Notes: generated by a model not told the origin, from the letters alone. Shown: positions 25,460-33,646, counted from the stretch's first letter. The stretch is DNA of 39,408 nt from JBDLID01 sp039715055 (GCA_039715055.1 JBDLID010000013.1:1-39408), one strand, 5' to 3'. A program made the numbers and translations.

Positions 25460-25909
25460 CTACACGAAAGAAGCCATGAACTCGGCCTCACAGACCAGAT
25501 CATCACCGACAAATGTCTTGCCGGCCAGTTTCCAGATACCGCGTTTCTTTTTCAGAACCTCAACCTTGAACGTCAGCTGGTCGCCGGGGATAACCGGTTT
25601 ACGGAAACGGGCCTTGTCGATGCCGGCAAAGTAGAGCAGTTTTTCACCGACCAGGTTTTCCTCAATGACAAAGGCAAGAATACCGCCGGCCTGGGCCATT
25701 CCCTCAAGCATGAGCACTCCCGGCATAATCGGCTTTTCCGGGAAATGGCCCTGAAAAAAGGGTTCGTTCATGGACACATTCTTGATGGCGACAATGGAAT
25801 CGCCCTCCACCGAAAGCACCCGGTCGACCATTATAAACGGATAGCGGTGGGGAATCAGTTCCATTATCTTCAGGATATCCAGCTCATCCGTCCTGACCGT
25901 CTCACTCAT
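25460..25909 (-). CDS. fabZ: 3-hydroxyacyl-ACP dehydratase FabZ
   Basis: This hot-dog fold dehydratase of fatty acid elongation competes with LpxA and LpxD for 3-hydroxyacyl-ACP. The 149 residues contain IPHRYPFIMVDR and the active-site helix with H55 (QGHFPEKPIMPGV) and E69 (LEGMAQAGG). The ATG overlaps the lpxD stop by 4 bases (ATGA), so the two are translationally coupled. Its placement between lpxD and lpxA is the usual Gram-negative order. Confidence 0.96.
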   Translation of the reverse strand: MSETVRTDELDILKIMELIPHRYPFIMVDRVLSVEGDSIVAIKNVSMNEPFFQGHFPEKPIMPGVLMLEGMAQAGGILAFVIEENLVGEKLLYFAGIDKARFRKPVIPGDQLTFKVEVLKKKRGIWKLAGKTFVGDDLVCEAEFMASFV

Positions 25910-26946
25910 TGGTTCTCCTCCTTCAATGCTGCCACATCTTTACGCAGCCTTCTCAACTCTTTGATTATCTCGGGCAGCCTCGGTATGGCGGCCGCCACCC
26001 GCGCAAATTTTTTCATCGGGATGGCCGGAATACCGCCCACCTTTGCTCCACTCTCCAGGTTGCTATGGATGCCGCTTTTGGCTGCAGCCATGACCATATC
26101 GCCGATCTTGAGGTGACCGGCCACTGCAGACTGGCCGCCGAGGGCCACATTACGTCCCAGCGTTGTGGACCCGGCAATACCCACCTGGGCCACCAGGAAG
26201 GAATTCTCGCCCACGACCACGTTATGGGCCACCTGAACCAGGTTGTCAATTTTCGTCCCGGACTTGATCCGGGTCTCGCCAAAGGTGGCCCGATCAACAC
26301 AGCAGTTGGCGCCGATCTCCACATCGTCTTCAATGACGACGATGCCCAGCTGGGGTCGCTTGACATGAAAGCCACGGGAATCTGTTGCATAGCCATAGCC
26401 GTCACTGCCGATAACGGTGCCGGGATGAATGGTCACCCGCGAACCGATCCGGCAGCCGTGCTCGACGGTGACATTCGCCTTGAGCCAGCAGTCATCGCCG
26501 ATCTCCACACCGTCACCGATCACCGATCCGGAATCAATCCGCACCCGCTCACCGAGCCTGACCCCTTTTCCCAGAACCGCCATGGGGCCGATGGAGATTT
26601 CCCGGCCGAGCTCGCAGTTTTCAGCGACATGGGCCCTGGCATGAACTCCTTCTGCTACAAAAGGCCGGGCCAGAAGATGGTTTTGGATAATGGCCGATGC
26701 AAAATATGGGTCGCGCACCCGAATGAGCGGCATGGGGCCGCTCTCGACCTCCCGGGGAACAATCGCCGCCCCGGCGTTACAGTTCTCAAGACCATCGGCC
26801 TGGGCTGCCTTGACGACAAAACAGATCTCGGATGGGGTGGCGTCCTCGATGGTGTTGAGGTTGTCGATCTCCACACTTCCGTCACCAGCCAGCTCGCCGT
26901 CAACTAGTTCGGCAAGCGACTGCAGTGTCAATTTTTTCTTCTCCAT
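25906..26946 (-). CDS. lpxD: UDP-3-O-acylglucosamine N-acyltransferase LpxD
   Basis: This third lipid A enzyme adds the amide-linked 3-hydroxyacyl chain. The 346-residue protein has the N-terminal uridine-binding domain (about 5-100), hexapeptide repeats (about 100-300) with catalytic His241 in VQVAHNVVVG, and a C-terminal coiled helix (LRRLRKDVAALKEE). GCGAGG lies six bases before the ATG. It leads the lpxD-fabZ-lpxA-lpxI-transferase run. The bamA, skp and ompH genes that often precede lpxD are replaced here by namZ and glmS. Confidence 0.96.
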   Translation of the reverse strand: MEKKKLTLQSLAELVDGELAGDGSVEIDNLNTIEDATPSEICFVVKAAQADGLENCNAGAAIVPREVESGPMPLIRVRDPYFASAIIQNHLLARPFVAEGVHARAHVAENCELGREISIGPMAVLGKGVRLGERVRIDSGSVIGDGVEIGDDCWLKANVTVEHGCRIGSRVTIHPGTVIGSDGYGYATDSRGFHVKRPQLGIVVIEDDVEIGANCCVDRATFGETRIKSGTKIDNLVQVAHNVVVGENSFLVAQVGIAGSTTLGRNVALGGQSAVAGHLKIGDMVMAAAKSGIHSNLESGAKVGGIPAIPMKKFARVAAAIPRLPEIIKELRRLRKDVAALKEENQ

Positions 26947-27030
26947 ATTCGACCTCGCAGGGGTCAGTAATGCACGTAAATATCAGCTTAGATTGTGGAC
27001 CAGAATAGTCGGATCGTCGTGGAAAGCAAG

Positions 27031-27059
27031 TTGAAAACCGTGAGCAGAAAGGTTTTCAA
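27031..27059 (-). repeat. Hairpin overlapping the namZ stop codon
   Basis: TTGAAAACC (27031-27039) and GGTTTTCAA (27051-27059) are perfect 9-bp inverted arms with an 11-base loop. The namZ TGA lies in one arm. No T-run follows on the minus strand, so it may weaken rather than end read-through into lpxD. Confidence 0.6.
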
Positions 27060-28228
27060 TTGCGGTACAGCAGATGGTTTTCCCGCAGGCTGATAAAACT
27101 GTCCAACTCCTTCTGCCAACCCGCCTCTATTTCACTGATTGGTCTGCCTTGCTCCACATCCCTGCGCACCTGCTGACTGCCGAGGATGAGATCCATGGGC
27201 AGCCGCTCATACTCATACTCATAGGGCGGCTCTTTGTATTGAAAGTCGTCAGGATAGAGAACTATGGCAGCCTGAAGCAGGGCCAGGCTGGTTCGATAGG
27301 GACGAAAATGTTTTCGGTCGGTGACATGGAGCTGGAAGCCGGTGCAGGGATGGCCGGCCCATTTTCCCGAGGTCGGCTCAAAGACCAGCGGCCGGAAACA
27401 GACGCCGGGCAGATCGTTTTTGGCAAGCTGTTCCAATATGGGTTCATGCTGCCAGAAAGGGGCACCGACCAGCTCAAAGGGCAGGGTCGTGCCTCTTCCC
27501 TCAGAGATATTGGTTCCCTCCCAGATGACCTGGCCGGGATAAACATAGGCGGTTGCCGGCATGGGCATATTGGGAGAAGGAAAAACCCAGGGAAGACCGC
27601 ACTCCTCAAAGGCCATGGAACGCTGCCAGCCGCTCATCTCGACCACCTCAAGCTCGGCTCCGGTCTTAAAACCGTCATTGACAAGCAGGGCCAGTTCGCC
27701 AAATGTCATGCCATGGCGCATGGGGATAGGAAAGAGACCGACAAATGACAGACACTGCTCCTCAAGGATATTACCTTCCACTTCCATCCCGCCGATTGGA
27801 TTGGGCCGGTCCAGCACCAGCACCGACACACCAAACTCCTTTGCCGCCTCCAGACAGTAGGCCATGGTGTAGAGGAAGGTGTAGACCCGTGTTCCCACGT
27901 CAACCAGGTCAATGAGCAGGACATCGATTTTTTCAAACATTTCCCGGCTCGGCCGCCTTGACTCGGCATAGAGACTGTAGAGCGGCAAGCCGCTCATCGG
28001 GTCGATGAGATGAGCTGACTCGATCATGTTATCCTGCTTCTCCGAGAAAAAGCCGTGCTGGGGGGAGAACAGGCACGTCAGCTGGTCTCCAAACGTTTTC
28101 AGCAGACAATCTCTGCTATGGGTGAGGTTGCGATCGGTTGAGGCCTGGTTGGAGAGGAGTCCCAGCCGTTTACCGGCAAGCTGCTGCCACTGGTTCTCCA
28201 GAAGATTTTCAAGACCGGTACGCACCAT
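27056..28228 (-). CDS. namZ: NamZ-type exo-beta-N-acetylmuramidase (DUF1343 family)
   Basis: The 390-residue protein fits the DUF1343 family, whose Bacillus member NamZ removes non-reducing-end MurNAc from peptidoglycan fragments. Family hallmarks are GLLSNQAS at the N-terminus, FSPQHGFF, LIDLVDVGTRVYTFLYTM, LDRPNPIGG, RHGMTFGELA, and WEGTNISEGRGTTLPFELVGAPF. There is no signal peptide, unlike secreted NamZ proteins, so it should act in the cytoplasm on imported fragments. It begins three bases after the glmS stop, so the two are surely co-transcribed. Free MurNAc from it would suit the AmgK-like kinase and MurU-like transferase nearby. Confidence 0.87.
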   Translation of the reverse strand: MVRTGLENLLENQWQQLAGKRLGLLSNQASTDRNLTHSRDCLLKTFGDQLTCLFSPQHGFFSEKQDNMIESAHLIDPMSGLPLYSLYAESRRPSREMFEKIDVLLIDLVDVGTRVYTFLYTMAYCLEAAKEFGVSVLVLDRPNPIGGMEVEGNILEEQCLSFVGLFPIPMRHGMTFGELALLVNDGFKTGAELEVVEMSGWQRSMAFEECGLPWVFPSPNMPMPATAYVYPGQVIWEGTNISEGRGTTLPFELVGAPFWQHEPILEQLAKNDLPGVCFRPLVFEPTSGKWAGHPCTGFQLHVTDRKHFRPYRTSLALLQAAIVLYPDDFQYKEPPYEYEYERLPMDLILGSQQVRRDVEQGRPISEIEAGWQKELDSFISLRENHLLYRN

Positions 28229-28231
28229 TTT

Positions 28232-30073
28232 CTACTCCACGGTTACGCTTTTGGCGAGGTTACGCGGCTGATCCACATCACAGCCTCTGCGGGTGGCGAT
28301 CTCATAGGAGAGCAGTTGCGCCGGGATGGTATAGAGGATGGGGTTGAGCTCCTCGTGGATCTGGGGCAGATAGATCACATCATCACTGATATTCTTGAGG
28401 TAACCGTCGCCGTGGCTGCCGATGAGAATTAAACGACCCAGCCGGGCCTTGATCTCTTCAATATTGGAGATCGATTTCTGGTAAACCGCATCGCGCGGGG
28501 TGATGGCGAGGATGGGCATCTCCTTGTCGACAAGGGCGATGGGACCATGCTTGAGCTCTCCGGAGGCGTAGCCCTCGGCATGAATATATGAAATCTCCTT
28601 GAGCTTGAGTGCTCCTTCAAGGGCAATGGGAAAATTGAGCCCCCGGCCGACAAAGAGAAAATCACGGCAGTCATAATAGCTGTCTACCATTTCACCGATC
28701 TCCTCCTGCAGTCGAGGCAGTTCGTGATCAATAATTTCGGCGATCCCTACCAGCCCGTGCCCCAGTTCCCGGCTGGTTTCAAGCGAAATTCTGTTTTTCT
28801 GGCGGGCCAGATAGAGGGTGAGCAGAAAAAGGGCTGCAAGCTGAGAGGTAAATGCCTTGGTGGAAGCCACCCCGATCTCGGGCCCGGCGTGGGTATAGAC
28901 CGTGCCGTCAGCTTCGCGGGTCATGGTTGACCCCACCACATTGCAGATGGTGATGATCCTCGAACCAAGCTTTTTAGCCAATCGGATGCCTGCCAGGGTG
29001 TCCGCAGTTTCACCGGACTGGGAGATGGAAATGGTCAGGACCCGCTCATTGATGAGCAGTGTGCGGTAACGGAACTCCGAGGCGATATCCACCTCCACCG
29101 GGATTCCCGCCCACTTTTCAATCCAGTACTTGGCCACCAGTGCCGCATGCCAGGAGGTACCGCAGGCGACAAGAAAAATGCGGTCAATATTATCCAGTTC
29201 GTCAGGACTGAGGTTGATCTCCGGCAGTTCCACCTCGCCGGATTCCGGATGAATCCTGCCGGAAACCGTATTGATGATGGCCTGCGGCTGCTCAAAGATC
29301 TCCTTGAGCATAAAGTGTTTATACCCTCCCTTTTCCGCCTGGCCTGCATCCCAGTTAATGGTCTGCACCTCTTTTTTGACGGGTTGTCCGTCCACAAGGG
29401 AAAGTACCCGGCACTGATCAGGGGTGAGTACGGCAAGTTCCTGATCCTCGATAAAGATCACCTGCTTGGTGTGGGGCAGAATGGCCGGAGTATCCGAGGC
29501 GAGAAAAGTACCGTCCTCCTCATGAACACCGATCACCAGGGGGCTGTGATTACGTGCCGCCACCAGGGTATCTGGCATCCTGGCCCAGAGAACCCCCAGG
29601 GCATACGACCCTTCCACTCTTGCAAGTGCCTGCTGCACAGCTGCCACCAGGTCGGTGTCAAGATAGTCTTCGATCAGATGGGCGAGGACTTCGGTATCTG
29701 TCTCGGATTTAAAGACATGACCTTTTGTTTTCAATTCCTGGCGGAGCGACTCATAATTTTCAATGATGCCGTTATGGACAACCACCAGCTCCCCTGTGCA
29801 GTCGCTGTGGGGATGGGCATTTTCCGTGGTCGGTGCCCCGTGGGTGGCCCAGCGGGTATGGCCCAGACCGATATGGGAAGGAGCGATGATCGCATCACCG
29901 ATAATACCTTCCAGGTTGACCAGCTTGCCCTTGCTGCGAAACTTCTCAAGTCTGCCATCCTGAAGGTAGACAATTCCGGCGGAATCATACCCTCGATACT
30001 CCAGCCGTTTGAGACCTTTAAGAACAATGGGGACGATTCGTTTCGGCCCGGTGTAGCCGACAATACCGCACAT
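28232..30073 (-). CDS. glmS: Glutamine-fructose-6-phosphate aminotransferase GlmS
   Basis: GlmS makes glucosamine-6-phosphate from fructose-6-phosphate and glutamine, the entry to UDP-GlcNAc for peptidoglycan and lipid A. The true start is MCGIVGYTG: the Cys after Met is the glutaminase nucleophile, and GGAG lies seven bases before this ATG. A longer reading to 30142 would bury that Cys. The N-terminal GATase type 2 domain (HTRWATHG, HNGIIENY, SDTPA) is followed by two SIS domains (CGTSWHA, ISQSGETADT, STKAFTSQ, ELKHGPIALVD) and the invariant C-terminus LAKSVTVE. The 613 residues are normal. It is divergent from pyrE; no glmS ribozyme is recognisable upstream. Confidence 0.97.
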   Translation of the reverse strand: MCGIVGYTGPKRIVPIVLKGLKRLEYRGYDSAGIVYLQDGRLEKFRSKGKLVNLEGIIGDAIIAPSHIGLGHTRWATHGAPTTENAHPHSDCTGELVVVHNGIIENYESLRQELKTKGHVFKSETDTEVLAHLIEDYLDTDLVAAVQQALARVEGSYALGVLWARMPDTLVAARNHSPLVIGVHEEDGTFLASDTPAILPHTKQVIFIEDQELAVLTPDQCRVLSLVDGQPVKKEVQTINWDAGQAEKGGYKHFMLKEIFEQPQAIINTVSGRIHPESGEVELPEINLSPDELDNIDRIFLVACGTSWHAALVAKYWIEKWAGIPVEVDIASEFRYRTLLINERVLTISISQSGETADTLAGIRLAKKLGSRIITICNVVGSTMTREADGTVYTHAGPEIGVASTKAFTSQLAALFLLTLYLARQKNRISLETSRELGHGLVGIAEIIDHELPRLQEEIGEMVDSYYDCRDFLFVGRGLNFPIALEGALKLKEISYIHAEGYASGELKHGPIALVDKEMPILAITPRDAVYQKSISNIEEIKARLGRLILIGSHGDGYLKNISDDVIYLPQIHEELNPILYTIPAQLLSYEIATRRGCDVDQPRNLAKSVTVE

Positions 30074-30291
30074 ATATAAGCTCCGTTTGCTGAGGGTTTC
30101 TGGACGCCGATCATGCAACCTTTCAAGCAGGGAAATTAACACGACATTTTCAGCTATTGCGAGTTTTTTCTTTTCAGCCTTTTGAAAAACAGGTAGTCTT
30201 TTCTGCTGAATAGAAATGGGCTGAATAAGTTATTGCGATTCGGCTCTGTCACCCAACTCTCAACAATCGCATACCCATTCGGGAGGAAATA
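30074..30291. other. Divergent promoter region glmS / pyrE
   Basis: These 218 bases separate two divergent genes and must hold both promoters. No ORF, riboswitch or strong repeat is seen. The pyrE side ends in a good GGGAGGAA ribosome-binding site. Confidence 0.5.
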
Positions 30292-30849
30292 ATGGACGAC
30301 CGCAGGCGCCTCAAAGAGATACTGCTGGAAAAATCATACCGTAAGGGCTCCTTTACCCTGACCAGCGGCAAAACCTCGGATTTCTATATTGACGGTAAAC
30401 AGACTATCCTGTCCGCGGAAGGGGCCTATCTCTGCGGAAAACTGATCCTTGAGCTGATTAACCGGCAAGCGGACCCCATTGTCGCAGTCGGTGGAATGAC
30501 TCTGGGAGCGGACCCGCTGGTGACTGCGGTGTCTGTCGTCAGTCACCTGGAGAAATGTCCCATCCCTGCATTCATCGTCCGCAAGGAAGCCAAGGGACAC
30601 GGCACCGGCAACTATATCGAAGGGATGAAGAACATACCCGAGGGAGGCCGGGTGGCCCTGCTCGAAGATGTGGTCACCACAGGCGGTACCCTGCTCAAGG
30701 TTATCGACAGAGTCGAGGCCCAGGGCTTTAAAGTCGGCCTGGTGGTTACCGTTGTCGAGCGACAGGAAGGCGGCGTTGATACTCTGGCTGAAGCTGGTTA
30801 CAAGCTGGAGTCGATCTTTACCCGGGAAGAACTTCTCAGCGGTGATTAA
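30292..30849 (+). CDS. pyrE: Orotate phosphoribosyltransferase PyrE
   Basis: PyrE makes OMP from orotate and PRPP in pyrimidine synthesis. The 185 residues show FTLTSGKTSDFYIDGK at the N-terminus, RKEAKGHGTGNYIEG (catalytic flexible loop) and the PRPP motif VALLEDVVTTGGTLL. GGGAGGAA precedes the ATG by about four bases. A 56-residue zinc-ribbon gene starts two bases after its stop, so the two form an operon ending at the hairpin near 31150. Confidence 0.96.
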   Translation: MDDRRRLKEILLEKSYRKGSFTLTSGKTSDFYIDGKQTILSAEGAYLCGKLILELINRQADPIVAVGGMTLGADPLVTAVSVVSHLEKCPIPAFIVRKEAKGHGTGNYIEGMKNIPEGGRVALLEDVVTTGGTLLKVIDRVEAQGFKVGLVVTVVERQEGGVDTLAEAGYKLESIFTREELLSGD

Positions 30850-30851
30850 CA

Positions 30852-31022
30852 ATGAAGTGTAAAAACTGCTCTGGAAAACTTGAGGTCCTGCGGATGTGCC
30901 GCCGTATCCGGCTCAAATGCGACAGCTGCCAGCGTGAGTACCAGATTCATGAAGTTGCCGGCGACCTGGATCCGGAAACCGAAAAGAAACTGGAGAACTT
31001 CACCACCATCATCTATGACTGA
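30852..31022 (+). CDS. 56-residue zinc-ribbon microprotein
   Basis: A short ORF begins two bases after the pyrE stop. The product starts MKCKNCSGKLEV and contains KCDSCQREYQ, giving two CxxC pairs about 20 residues apart, the pattern of a one-metal zinc ribbon. An acidic helical tail follows (DPETEKKLENF). The gene is likely real because it is tightly spaced in the operon, uses the same codon style and has a complete ribbon fold. Function is unknown; binding to nucleic acid or a partner protein is possible. No strong ribosome-binding site of its own is visible, so coupling to pyrE is likely. Confidence 0.72.
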   Translation: MKCKNCSGKLEVLRMCRRIRLKCDSCQREYQIHEVAGDLDPETEKKLENFTTIIYD

Positions 31023-31113
31023 AAAAGGGGATATTTCCTTCTCACCATACGTGAAGGGTAGCCTGAAAACACAGAGTCTTTAACAACTCAGCAGTTTACC
31101 CCGGGTAGAAATG

Positions 31114-31155
31114 ATCTCATCAGGTTAATTTATCTTTGGCCTGAGAGATTTTTTT
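31114..31155 (+). terminator. Intrinsic terminator of the pyrE operon
   Basis: ATCTCATCAGG (31114-31124) pairs with CCTGAGAGAT (31140-31149) with one bulge, and seven T residues end at 31155. It lies about 90 bases after the zinc-ribbon stop. Confidence 0.65.
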
Positions 31156-31191
31156 GATAATATCTTCTTTTAAGATGATCTATTAATAAAT

Positions 31192-31352
31192 GATGGCGTC
31201 GTAAAAAGTCCGATCTACTGTGTTGTGGGTTTTCAACAGACCTTCGACATACCATATGTATTGCCGAAGTCCTGTTGAAAATCCACGCCTTGTATATCAA
31301 ACATTTTACTTAGCCATCTTTGAGTCAGTGATGGACTTTTTACGAGTCCATC
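31192..31352. mobile_element. 161-bp MITE with 20-bp inverted ends and 7-bp target duplication
   Basis: The left end GATGGCGTCGTAAAAAGTCC (31192-31211) matches the inverse of the right end (31333-31352) at 18 of 20 positions. AATAAAT flanks it directly on both sides (31185-31191, 31353-31359), as a target-site duplication would. Inside, 31225-31239 and 31272-31286 are inverted copies (one mismatch in 15), so most of the element can fold into a long hairpin. It has no ORF, so it would need a transposase in trans. The right end lies 35 bases before the PilZ gene, so it may affect that promoter. Confidence 0.85.
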
Positions 31353-31387
31353 AATAAATAACAAGGTAACCAATATCTGATTTTAAT

Positions 31388-31867
31388 ATGACCACGCCCC
31401 CTGCCCAAAAGGTATTTGTCAAGGCCAATGACACGGCCACCATCCGCTGTCCGGAATGCGACAGCACCAGGAAGGTGGAGGTCGGTGGCTATCGCTTCAA
31501 ACAGCACACCCTCAAAGTTCGCTGCAGCTGCTCGCACTGCTATCTTATCTCTCTTGATTTCAGAAAAAATTTTCGAAAGAAAACCGATCTGCCCGGCAAC
31601 TACCTCATCGACCCTCCGGTTGGCGGCAACGGTCCAATCCAGGTCACCAACATCTCAAAAACCGGTGTCGGTTTCACGGTTGCCGGAATCCATAATTTTC
31701 AGGTAGGGCTGGAGGCCAACCTGGAGTTTACCCTGGACAACAGGTTACAGTCGCAACTCAATAAAAAGGTAATCGTCCGCTCGGTGAACGGGGACTATAT
31801 CGGCAGTGAATTTGCCGATCACCAGGACTTTGAAAAGGAGCTTGGCTTTTACCTCAGGTCACATTGA
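31388..31867 (+). CDS. Zinc-ribbon PilZ-domain c-di-GMP receptor
   Basis: The 159-residue cytoplasmic product starts with a cysteine module: CPEC (C21, C24) and CSCSHC (C46, C48, C51), likely a zinc ribbon. A PilZ domain follows (about 58-155), with RxxxR (RKNFR, R59 and R63) and the NxSxxG motif (NISKTG), which together bind c-di-GMP. Two diguanylate cyclase genes are in the window and could feed it. The output target is unknown. No clear ribosome-binding site precedes the ATG, and the MITE ends 35 bases upstream. Confidence 0.82.
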   Translation: MTTPPAQKVFVKANDTATIRCPECDSTRKVEVGGYRFKQHTLKVRCSCSHCYLISLDFRKNFRKKTDLPGNYLIDPPVGGNGPIQVTNISKTGVGFTVAGIHNFQVGLEANLEFTLDNRLQSQLNKKVIVRSVNGDYIGSEFADHQDFEKELGFYLRSH

Positions 31868-31948
31868 CTATTCCTGCCATTCTCAAATGCAGTAAAAAGG
31901 AAATAGCGTCCAACCTCCTCTTTACAATCAACGGACAGAAGGACTGCA

Positions 31949-33640
31949 ATGGAACTGCTGCAATCGTTATTTGGCGAATCGGTAATTTTACCTATTTTCC
32001 TCGCTGTTGCTATTGGTTACGGTGTGGGCAGGATAAAAATCGGCCAGCTCAAGCTGGGCGGCCTGGCCGGAACCCTGATCGCCGCAATCTTTATCGGCCT
32101 TTACGGCGTTCAGACCGATGAGGCCATCAAGTCCATAGCTTTTGCCCTGTTCATCTACTCGCTGGGTTTTGTCAGCGGTCCACAGTTTTTCACAAGCCTG
32201 GGTCGGGAGACCCTGGGCCAGGTCCATCTGGCTGTCTTCTCCTCCTTTGTCGTATTTTCCACTATCTGGCTTCTGGCCCTCATCTTAGACCTGGATAAAG
32301 GCACGGCAGCCGGTCTGCTTGCCGGTGCCACTACTGAATCCGCCTCCATCGGCACTGCCGGCGAGGCCCTGAAAAGCATTGACCTGCCCCAGGAAACCAT
32401 AAATAAGCTCCAGGCAAATATTGCGGTAACCTATGCCGTAACCTATCTCTTCGGCATGACCCTCACTGTCTTTTTTACCTCCAGATTTGCGCCGCGCCTT
32501 CTCAAGGTAAAGGACTTCAAGGGTGCTGCAAAGGATCTTGAAAAAGAGCTCGGCGCAGACAGCGGGCTGGAAGCGGGCCAGTTTGAGTTCATCCGAAAAA
32601 TCATCGCCAGGATCTACCGGGTCGAGGACGGTTTTGCTGACGGTCTGCCAATCCATGAATTCAAAAAGCGCTACAGCCACACCGTCGTTTTTGAACAGAT
32701 CAGCCGGGATGGAACCCTCCATGAGCCAACACCTGATTTTGTCCTGGAACCCAACGATCTTGTCACCCTGGTCGGATTGCCCGAGTTTGTACTTGAGGCA
32801 GGTAAGATACTGGGCACGGAAGAGTCCCTTGAAAGTGTTGAAACGACGCTGGTCGGTGAAATCCGCGATGTGGTCATCACCAACAAAGCCATTGCCAACA
32901 AGAGTGTGGCAACACTGCGGGAAGAGATCGACCCGGAAAAACGACGCGGCGCCTATGCGGTCAGAATCACCCGCATGGAACGCGACATTCCTCTGATGGC
33001 AAGAACCAAAGTACATCTCGGCGATGTTGTCCGACTTATCGGTATCCCGGAAGGCGTAAAATCTCTGGCCGATGAACTGGGTCATACCCTCTCACCCAAT
33101 GAAGGTGTGGACTATATTTACCTTGCCCTCGGCATTATTACGGGAATCATCATTGGTTCCATCGAGACAACCATTGGTGGCTCCACCATTGAGTTGGGAC
33201 TGGGCGGCGGATGCCTCATCTCGGGCCTGGTCTTCGGCTGGTTCAGGGCCAGGCATCCGACTTTTGGAAACATGCCCTCCCAGACCGCAGCCCATCTCAG
33301 GGATTTCGGTCTGTCAGTCTTTATCGCCTGCATCGGACTGGCCGCAGGCCCCCAGGCACTTGAGGTCATTCGGGACCAGGGACTGCTGCTGCCGGTCCTG
33401 GCGGTGACCATCGTCTCTATTTCACTTATCAGCTCCATGCTTTACGCAAAGTATGTGGTGAAAATGAACCCGGTCCTCATCACCGGCGCACTTGCCGGCC
33501 TGTTGACCTGTACCCCGGCCCTCAATGCCTCGGTGACAGAAGCTGAAAGTGAAATGCCGGTACTCGGCTATACCGTTCCCTATGCCATTGCCAATGTCCT
33601 GCTGACCCTTCTTGGCCCGGTAATCGTGCTAACCGTCTAA
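31949..33640 (+). CDS. AspT/YidE-type transporter with two RCK_C (TrkA-C) domains
   Basis: The 563-residue inner-membrane protein belongs to the aspartate:alanine exchanger (AAEX) family. Two membrane halves, about residues 10-180 and 390-563, each with several hydrophobic segments and the repeated FIYSLGFVSGP / FIACIGLAAGPQ and LAGATTES / LAGLLTCTP motifs, flank two cytoplasmic RCK_C domains (about 215-300 and 305-385; LEPNDLVTLVGLPE, VHLGDVVRLIGIPE). Family members exchange or export amino acids or dicarboxylates; substrate is not predictable. AAGGA lies five bases before the ATG. It precedes a heptad-repeat locus and then upp, so it is probably not in the upp operon. Confidence 0.9.
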   Translation: MELLQSLFGESVILPIFLAVAIGYGVGRIKIGQLKLGGLAGTLIAAIFIGLYGVQTDEAIKSIAFALFIYSLGFVSGPQFFTSLGRETLGQVHLAVFSSFVVFSTIWLLALILDLDKGTAAGLLAGATTESASIGTAGEALKSIDLPQETINKLQANIAVTYAVTYLFGMTLTVFFTSRFAPRLLKVKDFKGAAKDLEKELGADSGLEAGQFEFIRKIIARIYRVEDGFADGLPIHEFKKRYSHTVVFEQISRDGTLHEPTPDFVLEPNDLVTLVGLPEFVLEAGKILGTEESLESVETTLVGEIRDVVITNKAIANKSVATLREEIDPEKRRGAYAVRITRMERDIPLMARTKVHLGDVVRLIGIPEGVKSLADELGHTLSPNEGVDYIYLALGIITGIIIGSIETTIGGSTIELGLGGGCLISGLVFGWFRARHPTFGNMPSQTAAHLRDFGLSVFIACIGLAAGPQALEVIRDQGLLLPVLAVTIVSISLISSMLYAKYVVKMNPVLITGALAGLLTCTPALNASVTEAESEMPVLGYTVPYAIANVLLTLLGPVIVLTV

Positions 33641-33646
33641 AAAAAA

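Noticed and set aside
25909..26907. Long plus-strand open frame of 332 codons opposite lpxD
   Set aside because: It mirrors the lpxD coding strand, has no domain or ribosome-binding site, and lpxD is certain.
29147..30079. 310-codon plus-strand open frame opposite glmS
   Set aside because: Antisense shadow of glmS with no family features.
30074..30291. glmS ribozyme upstream of glmS
   Set aside because: No match to the ribozyme core was seen, and the ribozyme is typical of Gram-positives.
30880..31083. Alternative 67-codon plus-strand ORF after pyrE
   Set aside because: It overlaps the 56-residue zinc-ribbon ORF in another frame; the ribbon ORF has conserved cysteine spacing and better operon placement.
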